Origin: Paludibacteraceae bacterium
GTDB lineage: Bacteria > Bacteroidota > Bacteroidia > Bacteroidales > Paludibacteraceae
NCBI GenBank assembly: GCA_017560605.1
Contig: JAFZEQ010000036.1
Coordinates: forward strand, 1 to 11,248
DNA: 11,248 bases
Reading direction: 5' to 3'
The notes beneath the pieces were generated by a model that did no database searches, was not told the origin of the DNA, and saw nothing but the letters and a program-made list of their open reading frames with translations. A program made the position numbers and the translations under genes. Shown piece by piece: positions 6,153-11,248 of this stretch (position 1 is its first letter; each line of letters begins with the position of its first letter).

Positions 6153-7474
6153 AAGAATATAATTACCCTTTGCCTGACGAGCGTATAGCCAAGTATCCAT
6201 TGGCGCAGCGCGACCATAGCAAACTACTGGTATATCGCAATGGGCAGGTGTCTGAGGATGTGTTTCATCATGTAGGTGAATACCTATCGCCTGATTCTCT
6301 ATTGATATATAATAATACTCGTGTTATCCAGGCACGATTAGAGTTTCATAAAAACAATCCTCCTCAATCCTCCTCCACACTCCTTAATCCTCCTCAACCC
6401 ACTGGTGCTCGCATTGAGATTTTCTGCTTAGAACCTGTGCAACCTAGTGATTATCAACTGTCATTAGGTGCCACAGATGGTTGTACATGGAAGTGTATGA
6501 TAGGCAATGCTAAAAAGTGGAAAGCAGGTCCATTAACACTCGAGACTACTCTGCCTTCGGGGCAAGTAGTTACACTCTGTGCCGAAAAAGGGGAACAAAC
6601 GGGTAACACTTTTGCTGTGCATTTTTCATGGACTTCCATCTACAGCGCTAGCGATCTACAGGGCTCTGCACGATCTACAGATGTAGTCGATCTAAATATT
6701 ACGTTTGCCGAAATATTAGACTCCGTAGGCGAACTGCCTATCCCTCCGTATCTCAATCGTAAAACCGAGGAGAGCGACAAGACTACTTATCAAACCGTTT
6801 ATTCACGCATCAAAGGTTCAGTAGCAGCTCCTACGGCAGGTCTTCATTTTACCGATCAGGTGTTAGATAGTCTACGTGCAAAGGGTGTGCAAACGGCCGA
6901 GGTGACATTACATGTGGGTGCTGGTACTTTTCAACCAGTTAAGGTTGCTAATGCCAACGAGCATACTATGCATACCGAGGTTATAGCAGTGACCCGAGAA
7001 ACGATACAAACATTAAAAGAGCATATGGGAGATATTGTTGCTGTGGGTACAACTAGTATGCGTACGCTTGAAAGTTTGTATTTCCTTGGCGAACAACTCC
7101 ACACTATTCAATCCTCCTCTACACTACTCAATACTACTCTTTCTGTTTCCCAGTTTGCACCATATATGCGTGAATATACCTTGAGTACTTCTGAGGCATT
7201 GCAAGCACTGTTAGATTATCTTGATGCAACAGGTCAAGATGTTTTGCACGCTGAAACGCAAATTATGATCAAACCAGGTTATGATTTTCATGTGGTAGAT
7301 AAATTGATCACCAATTTTCATCAGCCTAAATCTACTTTATTGTTGCTAGTAAGTGCTTTTGTGTCAGGTGATTGGCATACTATATACGACTATGCCCTTA
7401 CGCATGATTTTCGCTTCCTAAGCTATGGCGATAGTAGTATTCTAACACGAAACCACTCTGCCTTTCAACATTAA
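6134..7474 (+). CDS. queA: S-adenosylmethionine:tRNA ribosyltransferase-isomerase with repeat-derived segments
   Basis: QueA converts preQ1-tRNA to epoxyqueuosine-tRNA using the ribosyl part of SAM, the step after Tgt. Clear motifs: YPLPDERIAKYPLAQRDHSKLL at the N terminus, IYNNTRVIQARL, GELPIPPYLNR, GSVAAPTAGLHF, TLHVGAGTFQPV, VAVGTTSMRTLES, TNFHQPKSTLLLLVSAF and FLSYGDSS. At 446 residues it is longer than E. coli QueA (356) and, from memory, longer than Bacteroidales relatives. The excess includes residues 74-89 between ARLEFHK and TGARIEIF, and residues about 169-189 before NITFAEILD. A region around 322-340 shares the octapeptide QSSSTLLN with the first segment. All are encoded by repetitive DNA. 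Conserved motifs are intact, so the enzyme is probably active. The gene overlaps the methyltransferase gene by 19 bases. Confidence 0.95.
   Translation: MEEILIEEYNYPLPDERIAKYPLAQRDHSKLLVYRNGQVSEDVFHHVGEYLSPDSLLIYNNTRVIQARLEFHKNNPPQSSSTLLNPPQPTGARIEIFCLEPVQPSDYQLSLGATDGCTWKCMIGNAKKWKAGPLTLETTLPSGQVVTLCAEKGEQTGNTFAVHFSWTSIYSASDLQGSARSTDVVDLNITFAEILDSVGELPIPPYLNRKTEESDKTTYQTVYSRIKGSVAAPTAGLHFTDQVLDSLRAKGVQTAEVTLHVGAGTFQPVKVANANEHTMHTEVIAVTRETIQTLKEHMGDIVAVGTTSMRTLESLYFLGEQLHTIQSSSTLLNTTLSVSQFAPYMREYTLSTSEALQALLDYLDATGQDVLHAETQIMIKPGYDFHVVDKLITNFHQPKSTLLLLVSAFVSGDWHTIYDYALTHDFRFLSYGDSSILTRNHSAFQH
6356..6400 (+). repeat. Repeat-derived in-frame segment 1 of queA
   Basis: The 10-mer AATCCTCCTC occurs at 6356-6365, 6366-6375 and 6386-6395, with CACACTCCTT in the fourth 10-nt slot at 6376-6385. 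It encodes NPPQSSSTLLNPPQ, placed where relatives go directly from the ARL strand to TGARIEIF. The part at 6365-6388 matches 7109-7132 at 21 of 24 bases. Confidence 0.7.
6638..6697 (+). repeat. Repeat-rich in-frame segment 2 of queA
   Basis: ATCTACAG occurs at 6638, 6654 and 6673, and ATCTAAAT at 6690, so spacing is 16, 19 and 17. The segment encodes about 20 polar residues just before NITFAEILD, where the compared QueA sequences are shorter. This unit is unrelated to the CCTCCTC-type repeat. Confidence 0.5.
7093..7139 (+). repeat. Repeat-derived in-frame segment 3 of queA
   Basis: Two 20-nt units are in tandem, beginning CTCCACACTATTCAATC and CTCTACACTACTCAATA. The same unit appears once in segment 1 as CTCCACACTCCTTAATC. 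It encodes QSSSTLLN (residues 326-333), identical to residues 78-85. All three differences between the two 24-base coding stretches are synonymous. Confidence 0.65.
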
Positions 7475-7503
7475 ACTTTTAACATTCAACTTTCAACATT
7501 CAA
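7462..7503. repeat. Three 14-nt tandem units across the queA stop and the queA-tatD gap
   Basis: The units CTTTCAACATTAAA (7462-7475), CTTTTAACATTCAA (7476-7489) and CTTTCAACATTCAA (7490-7503) follow directly on one another, the last two differing at one base. Each is itself close to two heptads. The first unit supplies the last codons and TAA stop of queA; the third ends four bases before the tatD ATG, so the array is the whole intergenic region. Confidence 0.85.
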
Positions 7504-7507
7504 CTAA

Positions 7508-8338
7508 ATGATCGATACCCATTGTCATATAGACGATCCGCAGTATGCGGACGATTTGGATGCTTTTCTCGCGGCACAACGTGCCGATGGGGTAGAGGCT
7601 ATCCTAGTACCTGGCGTAGAAGCAGCTACCACCCAGGATGTATTAGATGTCTGTGCCAAGTATCCAGGATACCTATATCCTGCTTTAGGTTTACACCCTG
7701 AGAATGTCAAAGAAGATTGGAAGGAGCAACTAGCCGCCATCAAATCTGCTGTGGACATATCCCTTTCTTCTACTTTTAGAACTTTAGAACAGCACGAAGT
7801 GCGCTTAGAACCCCTTCCTTCTTTCAACCCTAGGTTGGTCGCTATCGGCGAGATAGGTTTGGATTACCATTGGGATACGACCTTTAAGCAACAGCAACAT
7901 CAGGCTTTTCGCGAGCAGATGCGTTGGGCAGAGGAATATGATTTGCCCGTGATGATTCATAGTCGCGATGCTACAGAGGATACTTTAGGTATCATACGCG
8001 AGTTTCCTTCTGTTAAGGGTGTAATGCATTGTTTTAGTGGAAGTCATGAGGTGGCTAAGCAGCTTGTTCAAATGGGTTATTATTTGGGTATAGGTGGTGT
8101 ATTGACTTTTAAGAATTGTAAGTTAGCCGAGAACTTGGTAGGTATCCCGTTGGAATCGTTGGTTTTAGAGACGGATGCACCTTATATGGCACCAGTACCT
8201 CATCGTGGCAAACGTAATGAAAGTCGTTGGATGCGCTATGTGGCAGAGCGTCTTGCAGAGGTGTATGGTTGTTCAGTAGAATATGTTATAGAGCAGACTT
8301 CTGCCAATGCACAAGCGCTTTTTAGAGTAAAATTGTGA
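7508..8338 (+). CDS. TatD family metal-dependent deoxyribonuclease with an internal insertion
   Basis: TatD-family proteins are cytoplasmic TIM-barrel metal hydrolases with 3'-5' nuclease activity in characterised members. Metal-binding motifs are present: THCHID at residues 4-9, GEIGLDYHWD with Glu115, VMIHSRDA, VMHCFSG, and ETDAPYMAPVPHRGKRNE. The last motif resembles E. coli YcfH more than TatD itself. The 276 residues are slightly longer than the E. coli homologues. Between LHPENV and VAIGE there are about 43 residues against about 19 in YcfH, so roughly 24 residues near 83-107 look inserted. Part of that stretch (89-102) is encoded by DNA related to the spacer at 4881-4903. The region is probably a surface loop before the Glu strand, so activity is likely kept. 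The start follows the 14-nt repeats without a Shine-Dalgarno sequence. Confidence 0.9.
   Translation: MIDTHCHIDDPQYADDLDAFLAAQRADGVEAILVPGVEAATTQDVLDVCAKYPGYLYPALGLHPENVKEDWKEQLAAIKSAVDISLSSTFRTLEQHEVRLEPLPSFNPRLVAIGEIGLDYHWDTTFKQQQHQAFREQMRWAEEYDLPVMIHSRDATEDTLGIIREFPSVKGVMHCFSGSHEVAKQLVQMGYYLGIGGVLTFKNCKLAENLVGIPLESLVLETDAPYMAPVPHRGKRNESRWMRYVAERLAEVYGCSVEYVIEQTSANAQALFRVKL
7772..7811 (+). repeat. Repeat-derived insertion inside tatD
   Basis: TTTAGAAC is repeated head to tail at 7775-7782 and 7783-7790. It is followed by a perfect hairpin, GCAC-GAA-GTGC, at 7792-7802, and a third TTAGAAC at 7805-7811. The block order CTTTAGAACA, ACGAAG, CGCTTAG matches 4881-4903, except that GC and TG are added symmetrically and lengthen the stem. 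It reads in frame as TFRTLEQHEVRLEP. Confidence 0.65.
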
Positions 8339-8388
8339 AAAATAACAAAAAAAATCACAATTTATAGTGCTTATATAAATTTTTTTTT
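8330..8388 (+). terminator. Possible terminator of the panD-tatD run
   Basis: AAATTGTGA (8330-8338, including the tatD stop) and TCACAATTT (8355-8363) form a 9-bp inverted repeat around a 16-base A-rich loop. A run of nine T follows 16 bases later at 8380-8388. The stem is A+T-rich and not directly followed by the T-run, so termination may be weak or Rho-dependent. Confidence 0.35.
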
Positions 8389-8389
8389 G

Positions 8390-8397
8390 TACCTTTG
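8390..8397 (+). promoter_or_regulatory. Bacteroidetes -7 element for tRNA-Ser(GGA)
   Basis: TACCTTTG fits TAnnTTTG and follows a T-run, a common Bacteroidales promoter setting. No good TTTG lies about 20 bases upstream; the nearest match is GTG at 8367-8369. The predicted start near 8403 gives a leader of almost 90 bases before the tRNA, containing a short GCC-TTTTA-GGC hairpin near 8457-8467. Confidence 0.65.
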
Positions 8398-8489
8398 CGG
8401 GTCGTTAGGTGTATTGTGCCGTTTAGTGAGTGCGTAACTTGACGATTAATAAGATGCCTTTTAGGCGTTGCCAATGTCGCTAACGCGAA

Positions 8490-8577
8490 GGAGAGATGCT
8501 CGAGTGGTTGAAGAGGCACGCCTGGAAAGCGTGTAAACTCCAAAAGGGTTTCGGGGGTTCGAATCCCCCTCTCTCCG
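8490..8577 (+). tRNA. tRNA-Ser, anticodon GGA
   Basis: The gene is 88 nt with acceptor stem GGAGAGA/TCTCTCC, discriminator G, anticodon stem CACGC/GCGTG (8517-8521 with 8529-8533), loop CTGGAAA and anticodon GGA at 8524-8526, which reads UCC and UCU. The variable arm is long, as in all serine tRNAs, and the T arm is GGGGGTTCGAATCCCCC. CCA is not encoded. Confidence 0.95.
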
Positions 8578-8594
8578 CAAAGATTTTCTAATAC

Positions 8595-8770
8595 GAATGA
8601 GTCCAAGCTTGTTTGAGCGAATGAGTTTTAGAAAAGCTTTGAACAAGGTGCCAGCGGCAGCTTGTTGGGATTACGCAGAAATCCCCCTTAGGGACGGATG
8701 AGTCCAAGCTTGCTTGAGCGAGGGGGTAAGAAAAAGGATTGCACAGGATGCCCGTGGCAGACTGTGGGTG
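8595..8770. repeat. Diverged tandem repeat of ~101 nt with a conserved hairpin (candidate structured RNA or repeat element)
   Basis: Copy 1 starts at 8595 and copy 2 at 8696. Their first 26 bases match at 24 positions. After a variable stretch both form the hairpin TGCC-NNN-GGCA. In copy 1 it is flanked by AACAAG/CTTGTT (8642-8647, 8661-8666) across a single G/G; in copy 2 by CACAG/CTGTG (8742-8746, 8762-8766) across GA/GA. The outer stem thus keeps pairing while its sequence changes. Copy 1 is followed by another 6-bp stem, GGGATT/AATCCC (8667-8672, 8680-8685). The copies start 20 bases after tRNA-Ser(GGA). No protein-coding gene is supported in 8578-8934. The strand of any RNA is unknown; tRNA read-through would make it plus. 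Confidence 0.55.
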
Positions 8771-8823
8771 TTCGAGGTGGGCGAGCATAGCAAGGTCGGT
8801 TTTCTTGAGTCCTCGGAGAAAAT

Positions 8824-8872
8824 ATAGATTTCCTAGGTACTCTAGTTCTACTAGTTCTTCTAGTCCCTCTAG
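8824..8872. repeat. Second array with an exact 9-nt step, core CTAG
   Basis: CTAG starts at 8833, 8842, 8851, 8860 and 8869, and ATAG occupies the preceding phase position at 8824. The five-base spacers are pyrimidine-rich (GTACT, TTCTA, TTCTT, TCCCT). The step and core match the array at 1151-1213, while spacer sequences differ. It sits 63 bases upstream of the exbB start. Confidence 0.75.
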
Positions 8873-8934
8873 CAACAATTGAACAAAACGAACAAATCAT
8901 AAATATAAACAATTTAATACTAAAAACAAATCGT

Positions 8935-9747
8935 ATGAAAAAAGTTTTTGCAACCCTTACGGTGCTAGCAATGCTTACTATTGGTAGTGTTGCTGTTATG
9001 GCTGAAACTCCAGCTCCTGCTGAGAAAGATTCAGCTAATGTACAAGTAGAGAACACAGAGGCTCCTGCAACTGATGCTGCTGATGCAGCAGAGGAGGAGG
9101 GTTTGGTGGCTCTTCACAAAACTTTGAAAGTTAAATTTATCGAGGGTGGTGCTGGCTTCATGGCAGCTACTCTTCTCTGTTTGGTATTTGGTTTGGCTCT
9201 TTGTATCGAGCGTATCATTTACTTGAGCTTGAGCAAAACTAACACTAAAAACCTTCTCAATAAAGTTGAGGCAGCTTTGAAAGAGGGTGGTATCGAGGCA
9301 GCTCTTGAGGTATGCCGTAACACTCGTGGTCCTGTAGCAAGTATCTTCTACCAAGGTTTGAGCCGTTACAGCGAGGGTATCGAGGTTGTTGAGAAAACTG
9401 TTTCTAGCTACGGTGGTGTTCAACTCGGTCTTTTGGAGAAGAACCTTTCTTGGATTTCTCTCTTTATTTCTATCGCTCCATCTTTGGGTTTCTTGGGTAC
9501 CATTATCGGTATGATCCAAGCGTTCGATAAGATCCAACAAGTAGGTGATATCTCAGCTACAGTCGTTGCTGGTGGTATCAAGGTTGCGCTTTTGACAACT
9601 CTCCTCGGTTTGATCATCGCTATTATTCTTCAAGTATTCTACAACTACATTCTTAGCCTTGTTGAGGGCCTCGTTAACGAGATGGAGGATAGTTCTATCA
9701 GCCTCCTTGACCTCGTGGTTGAGTACGACGCAGCACAAAAGAAGTAA
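8935..9747 (+). CDS. exbB: ExbB/TolQ/MotA-family proton channel subunit of a TonB system
   Basis: ExbB forms the pentameric inner-membrane channel that, with ExbD, uses the proton gradient to energise TonB. The 270-residue product begins with a signal-like segment (residues 1-23, possible cleavage after VMA) and an Ala/Glu/Pro-rich linker to about 55. The channel part has a helix at about 73-95, a cytoplasmic domain with RGPVASIFYQGL, then two long helices: WISLFISIAPSLGFLGTIIGMIQAF and GGIKVALLTTLLGLIIAII, the MotA/TolQ/ExbB signature. The GTIIGM and ALLTTLLG stretches are typical of the pore lining. Codon bias is strong, as in abundant proteins. The ATG at 8935 follows an A-rich leader; no clear TAnnTTTG promoter was found. 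ExbD genes downstream confirm the role. Confidence 0.92.
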   Translation: MKKVFATLTVLAMLTIGSVAVMAETPAPAEKDSANVQVENTEAPATDAADAAEEEGLVALHKTLKVKFIEGGAGFMAATLLCLVFGLALCIERIIYLSLSKTNTKNLLNKVEAALKEGGIEAALEVCRNTRGPVASIFYQGLSRYSEGIEVVEKTVSSYGGVQLGLLEKNLSWISLFISIAPSLGFLGTIIGMIQAFDKIQQVGDISATVVAGGIKVALLTTLLGLIIAIILQVFYNYILSLVEGLVNEMEDSSISLLDLVVEYDAAQKK

Positions 9748-9750
9748 TCG

Positions 9751-9792
9751 ATTTTGCAGACTGCTTTCCTATTATTGTTAAACATGCAAAAT
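9751..9792. other. Inverted repeat between exbB and the next gene
   Basis: ATTTTGCA (9751-9758) and TGCAAAAT (9785-9792) are perfect complements separated by 26 bases. No T-run follows, so it is not a standard terminator. It could be an mRNA stability or processing hairpin that sets exbB apart from the downstream genes. Confidence 0.4.
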
Positions 9793-9801
9793 TAGATTAT
9801 T

Positions 9802-10284
9802 ATGAAGAATTATTATAAATACATCCCAAAAGTTATCCTATGGCTCTTGATGCTTGCAGGCCTCTATGTTATAGGTGCTTTCTTCTTCGGTGGTAATTCA
9901 GATGAGACCCATGAGGTTGCTGGTGATGTTTTGGCTGTTCCAGCTAAAACTGACCTCTTGCTCTACTGGACTTATGCTCTCGTTGGAGTAGTTATAGCAG
10001 TTACTTTCGGCTTCGTTTTGGTTAAGTACGTTAGTTCTTTTGTTACCAATATTAAGGGTGCTATCGTTACAACCATAGTACTTGCTGCAGCGGTAGGTCT
10101 TTGCTACCTATGCTGGCATTTTGGTAGCGATGCTAAGGTTGAGATCCTCGGTTATGAGGGTACTGAGAACGAAGGCTTTATGGCTCGTTTGACCGATGCT
10201 ATTATGTATCTTACTTATATCCTAACAGGTGCTACTGTAGTATCTTTGGTATTTGGTGCAGTATATTCAAAACTTAAAAGGTAA
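9802..10284 (+). CDS. Four-helix inner-membrane protein of the exbB-exbD operon, function unknown
   Basis: The 160-residue product has four hydrophobic segments at about 11-30, 52-76, 85-107 and 131-155. Short charged loops connect them, with an acidic stretch after helix 1 (NSDETHEVAGD) and a soluble loop between helices 3 and 4 (SDAKVEILGYEGTENEG). No ExbB, ExbD or TonB motif is seen. It lies between exbB and exbD, 54 bases after exbB and 12 before exbD1. I recall a hypothetical membrane protein at this place in other Bacteroidales TonB operons, which would argue for an accessory part of the motor, but I cannot verify that here. The ATG at 9802 gives a short basic N terminus fitting an N-in topology. 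Confidence 0.75.
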   Translation: MKNYYKYIPKVILWLLMLAGLYVIGAFFFGGNSDETHEVAGDVLAVPAKTDLLLYWTYALVGVVIAVTFGFVLVKYVSSFVTNIKGAIVTTIVLAAAVGLCYLCWHFGSDAKVEILGYEGTENEGFMARLTDAIMYLTYILTGATVVSLVFGAVYSKLKR

Positions 10285-10296
10285 TCAATTGTAGTT

Positions 10297-10875
10297 ATGG
10301 CAAAGAAAATTCCAGAGATTAACGCCAGTTCTATGGCGGATATTTCGTTCTTGCTGCTCATCTTCTTCTTGGTTACTACCTCTATGGATGTCAATCAGGG
10401 ACTATCACGTCGCTTGCCTCAACCACCAGATCCTAATCAAAAGCTTGAGGAAAAGAAGATTAAAGACCGTGATATCTTCTTAGTAAAGATCAACTCAGAG
10501 AACAAACTCTTGGTTGAGGGAGATTTCCTTGATGTACGTCAATTGCGTGCTAAAGCGAAAGAGTTTATTGCTAACGTCGCTGAGGATCCAGGTTTGCCAG
10601 TTGTTTATTCAGAGAACTTTGGCGAGCCATTCGGAACTGTTAAGTATACTAAGGACCACGTGATTTCTGTGCAAAACGACGCGGATACACAGTACCAAGC
10701 ATACTTGGACGTGCAAAACGAACTTGTAGCAGCATACAACGAGTTGCGTGAGGAATGCGCACAAAAATATTTCAAATGCTCTTACGAAGAGTTAGATGAA
10801 GAGTGGCAAAAGAAAATTCAAAAGATTTATCCTCAAAAGATTTCTGAGGCTGAACCTAAAAATTATGGTAAGTAA
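10297..10875 (+). CDS. exbD: ExbD-family biopolymer transport protein (first copy)
   Basis: ExbD sits in the ExbB pore and carries the proton-relay aspartate. The single helix near residues 14-34 reads SSMADISFLLLIFFLVTTSM, with Asp15 in the position of the essential pore Asp. The periplasmic part begins RRLPQPP. At 192 residues it exceeds E. coli ExbD (about 140) because of a C-terminal extension rich in Glu, Lys and Tyr from about residue 130, which also ends other Bacteroidales ExbDs as I recall them. It follows the four-helix protein gene by 12 bases and precedes a second exbD by 2 bases, so all belong to one operon. Confidence 0.9.
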   Translation: MAKKIPEINASSMADISFLLLIFFLVTTSMDVNQGLSRRLPQPPDPNQKLEEKKIKDRDIFLVKINSENKLLVEGDFLDVRQLRAKAKEFIANVAEDPGLPVVYSENFGEPFGTVKYTKDHVISVQNDADTQYQAYLDVQNELVAAYNELREECAQKYFKCSYEELDEEWQKKIQKIYPQKISEAEPKNYGK

Positions 10876-10877
10876 TT

Positions 10878-11248
10878 ATGGCTAAAATTCGTAGAAATGA
10901 TAAACGCGAGATGCCTGCATTGAACACTAGTTCATTGCCAGATATCATCTTCATGTTGCTTTTCTTCTTCATGTCAGTTACATCTATGAAGGAGGTTACT
11001 TACAAGGTTTCGGTTCAAAATCCACAAGCAACAGAGTTAACTAAGATCGAGAAAAAATCATTGGTTCGTTATATCTATGTAGGTACTCCTACAGCTGAGT
11101 TCCGTAAGCAGTTCGGTGCTGAGACTCGTATCCAATTGGATGACTCATTTGCAGATGCAAAGGAGATTGGTGATTTTATCATCAACGAGCGTTCTTCTAT
11201 GGCTGAGGAAGATCAAGGTAAGATGACCGTGTCTATCAAGGCAGACAA
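10878..11248 (+). CDS. ExbD-family protein, second copy, truncated by the window end
   Basis: The frame is open from the ATG at 10878 to the last base (123 complete codons). It starts two bases after the exbD1 stop. The N terminus, MAKIRRNDKREMPALNTSS, is basic; a single helix follows, LPDIIFMLLFFFMSVTSM, with Asp22 aligning with Asp15 of the first copy. The periplasmic part has a different sequence from the first copy (VQNPQATELTKIEKKSLVRYIYVG). Paired divergent ExbDs after one ExbB are common in Bacteroidetes and may form mixed pores; that is inferred from the family. The C terminus is outside the window. Confidence 0.9.
   Translation, partial: MAKIRRNDKREMPALNTSSLPDIIFMLLFFFMSVTSMKEVTYKVSVQNPQATELTKIEKKSLVRYIYVGTPTAEFRKQFGAETRIQLDDSFADAKEIGDFIINERSSMAEEDQGKMTVSIKAD

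Noticed and set aside
8454..8483. Nine-codon frame MPFRRCQCR in the tRNA-Ser leader as a possible leader peptide
   Set aside because: It lies just upstream of a tRNA with no attenuator-like structure between them, and a frame of this length is expected by chance.
8355..8646. Minus-strand open frames with [13 protein letters not shown] and GDSNPRNP-like peptides
   Set aside because: They are translations across the antisense of tRNA-Ser(GGA), the same artefact, with no independent support.
8695..8726. Hammerhead ribozyme resemblance (GGATGAGTCC, then a small stem, then GAGCGA)
   Set aside because: The core CTGATGA is not matched (CGGATGA and CGAATGA in the two copies), and no GAAA follows the stem, so the catalytic core is missing.
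8588..9056. Minus-strand open frames across the tandem repeat and the exbB start
   Set aside because: They cross the structured repeat and antisense of exbB, have low-complexity or random composition, and the copies are not in the same frame.
9031..9738. Several antisense open frames opposite exbB
   Set aside because: They are shadow frames of a strongly codon-biased, clearly recognisable gene.

Overview
The window looks like chromosomal DNA from a member of the Bacteroidales, probably an uncultured gut-type relative of Prevotella, Bacteroides or Paludibacter. Three promoters match the Bacteroidetes sigma-ABfr pattern (TTTG, about 20 nt, then TAnnTTTG). Genes lack Shine-Dalgarno sequences. 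The queA, tgt, lptG, alpha-glucan phosphorylase and exbB/exbD proteins all carry Bacteroidales-type sequence. No integrase, transposase, CRISPR array or restriction system is visible.

Layout. Bases 1-1068 hold the 3' end of an alpha-glucan phosphorylase gene, closed by a strong terminator. Bases 1105-1326 are a spacer with two terminators and a 9-nt-period CTAG array. A minus-strand gene (1364-1855) encodes a small secreted protein with two SH3b-like repeats, and a tRNA-Ser(UGA) gene (1969-2053, minus) lies upstream of it. A divergent plus-strand promoter starts a six-gene run: panD, tgt, an LptF/LptG permease gene, a THUMP-domain rRNA methyltransferase gene, queA and tatD (2205-8338). Next come tRNA-Ser(GGA) (8490-8577) and a 357-base non-coding stretch holding a diverged tandem ~100-nt structured repeat and a second 9-nt CTAG array. 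The window ends in a TonB energy-transduction operon: exbB, a four-helix membrane protein gene, exbD1 and a truncated exbD2.

How the genes work together. Tgt and QueA are consecutive steps of queuosine biosynthesis in tRNA, placed with an rRNA methyltransferase, a TatD nuclease, pantothenate-pathway PanD and a lipopolysaccharide export permease: a housekeeping cluster without one single function. ExbB and the ExbDs form the proton-driven motor that powers TonB-dependent uptake, for example SusC-type glycan importers.

Most unusual content. The spacers, and two of the genes, carry short degenerate repeats. (1) Two CTAG arrays have an exact 9-nt step. (2) A motif in the lptG-methyltransferase spacer recurs inside tatD, within an apparent in-frame insertion of about 24 residues. 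(3) QueA contains the octapeptide QSSSTLLN twice, encoded by related repeats. (4) Three 14-nt tandem units run across the queA stop codon. (5) A 14-nt piece of tRNA-Ser(UGA) is duplicated on the far side of the SH3b gene. (6) A ~101-nt tandem repeat after tRNA-Ser(GGA) keeps a hairpin through paired changes. Together these suggest small repeat elements that enter spacers and are tolerated in-frame in genes.
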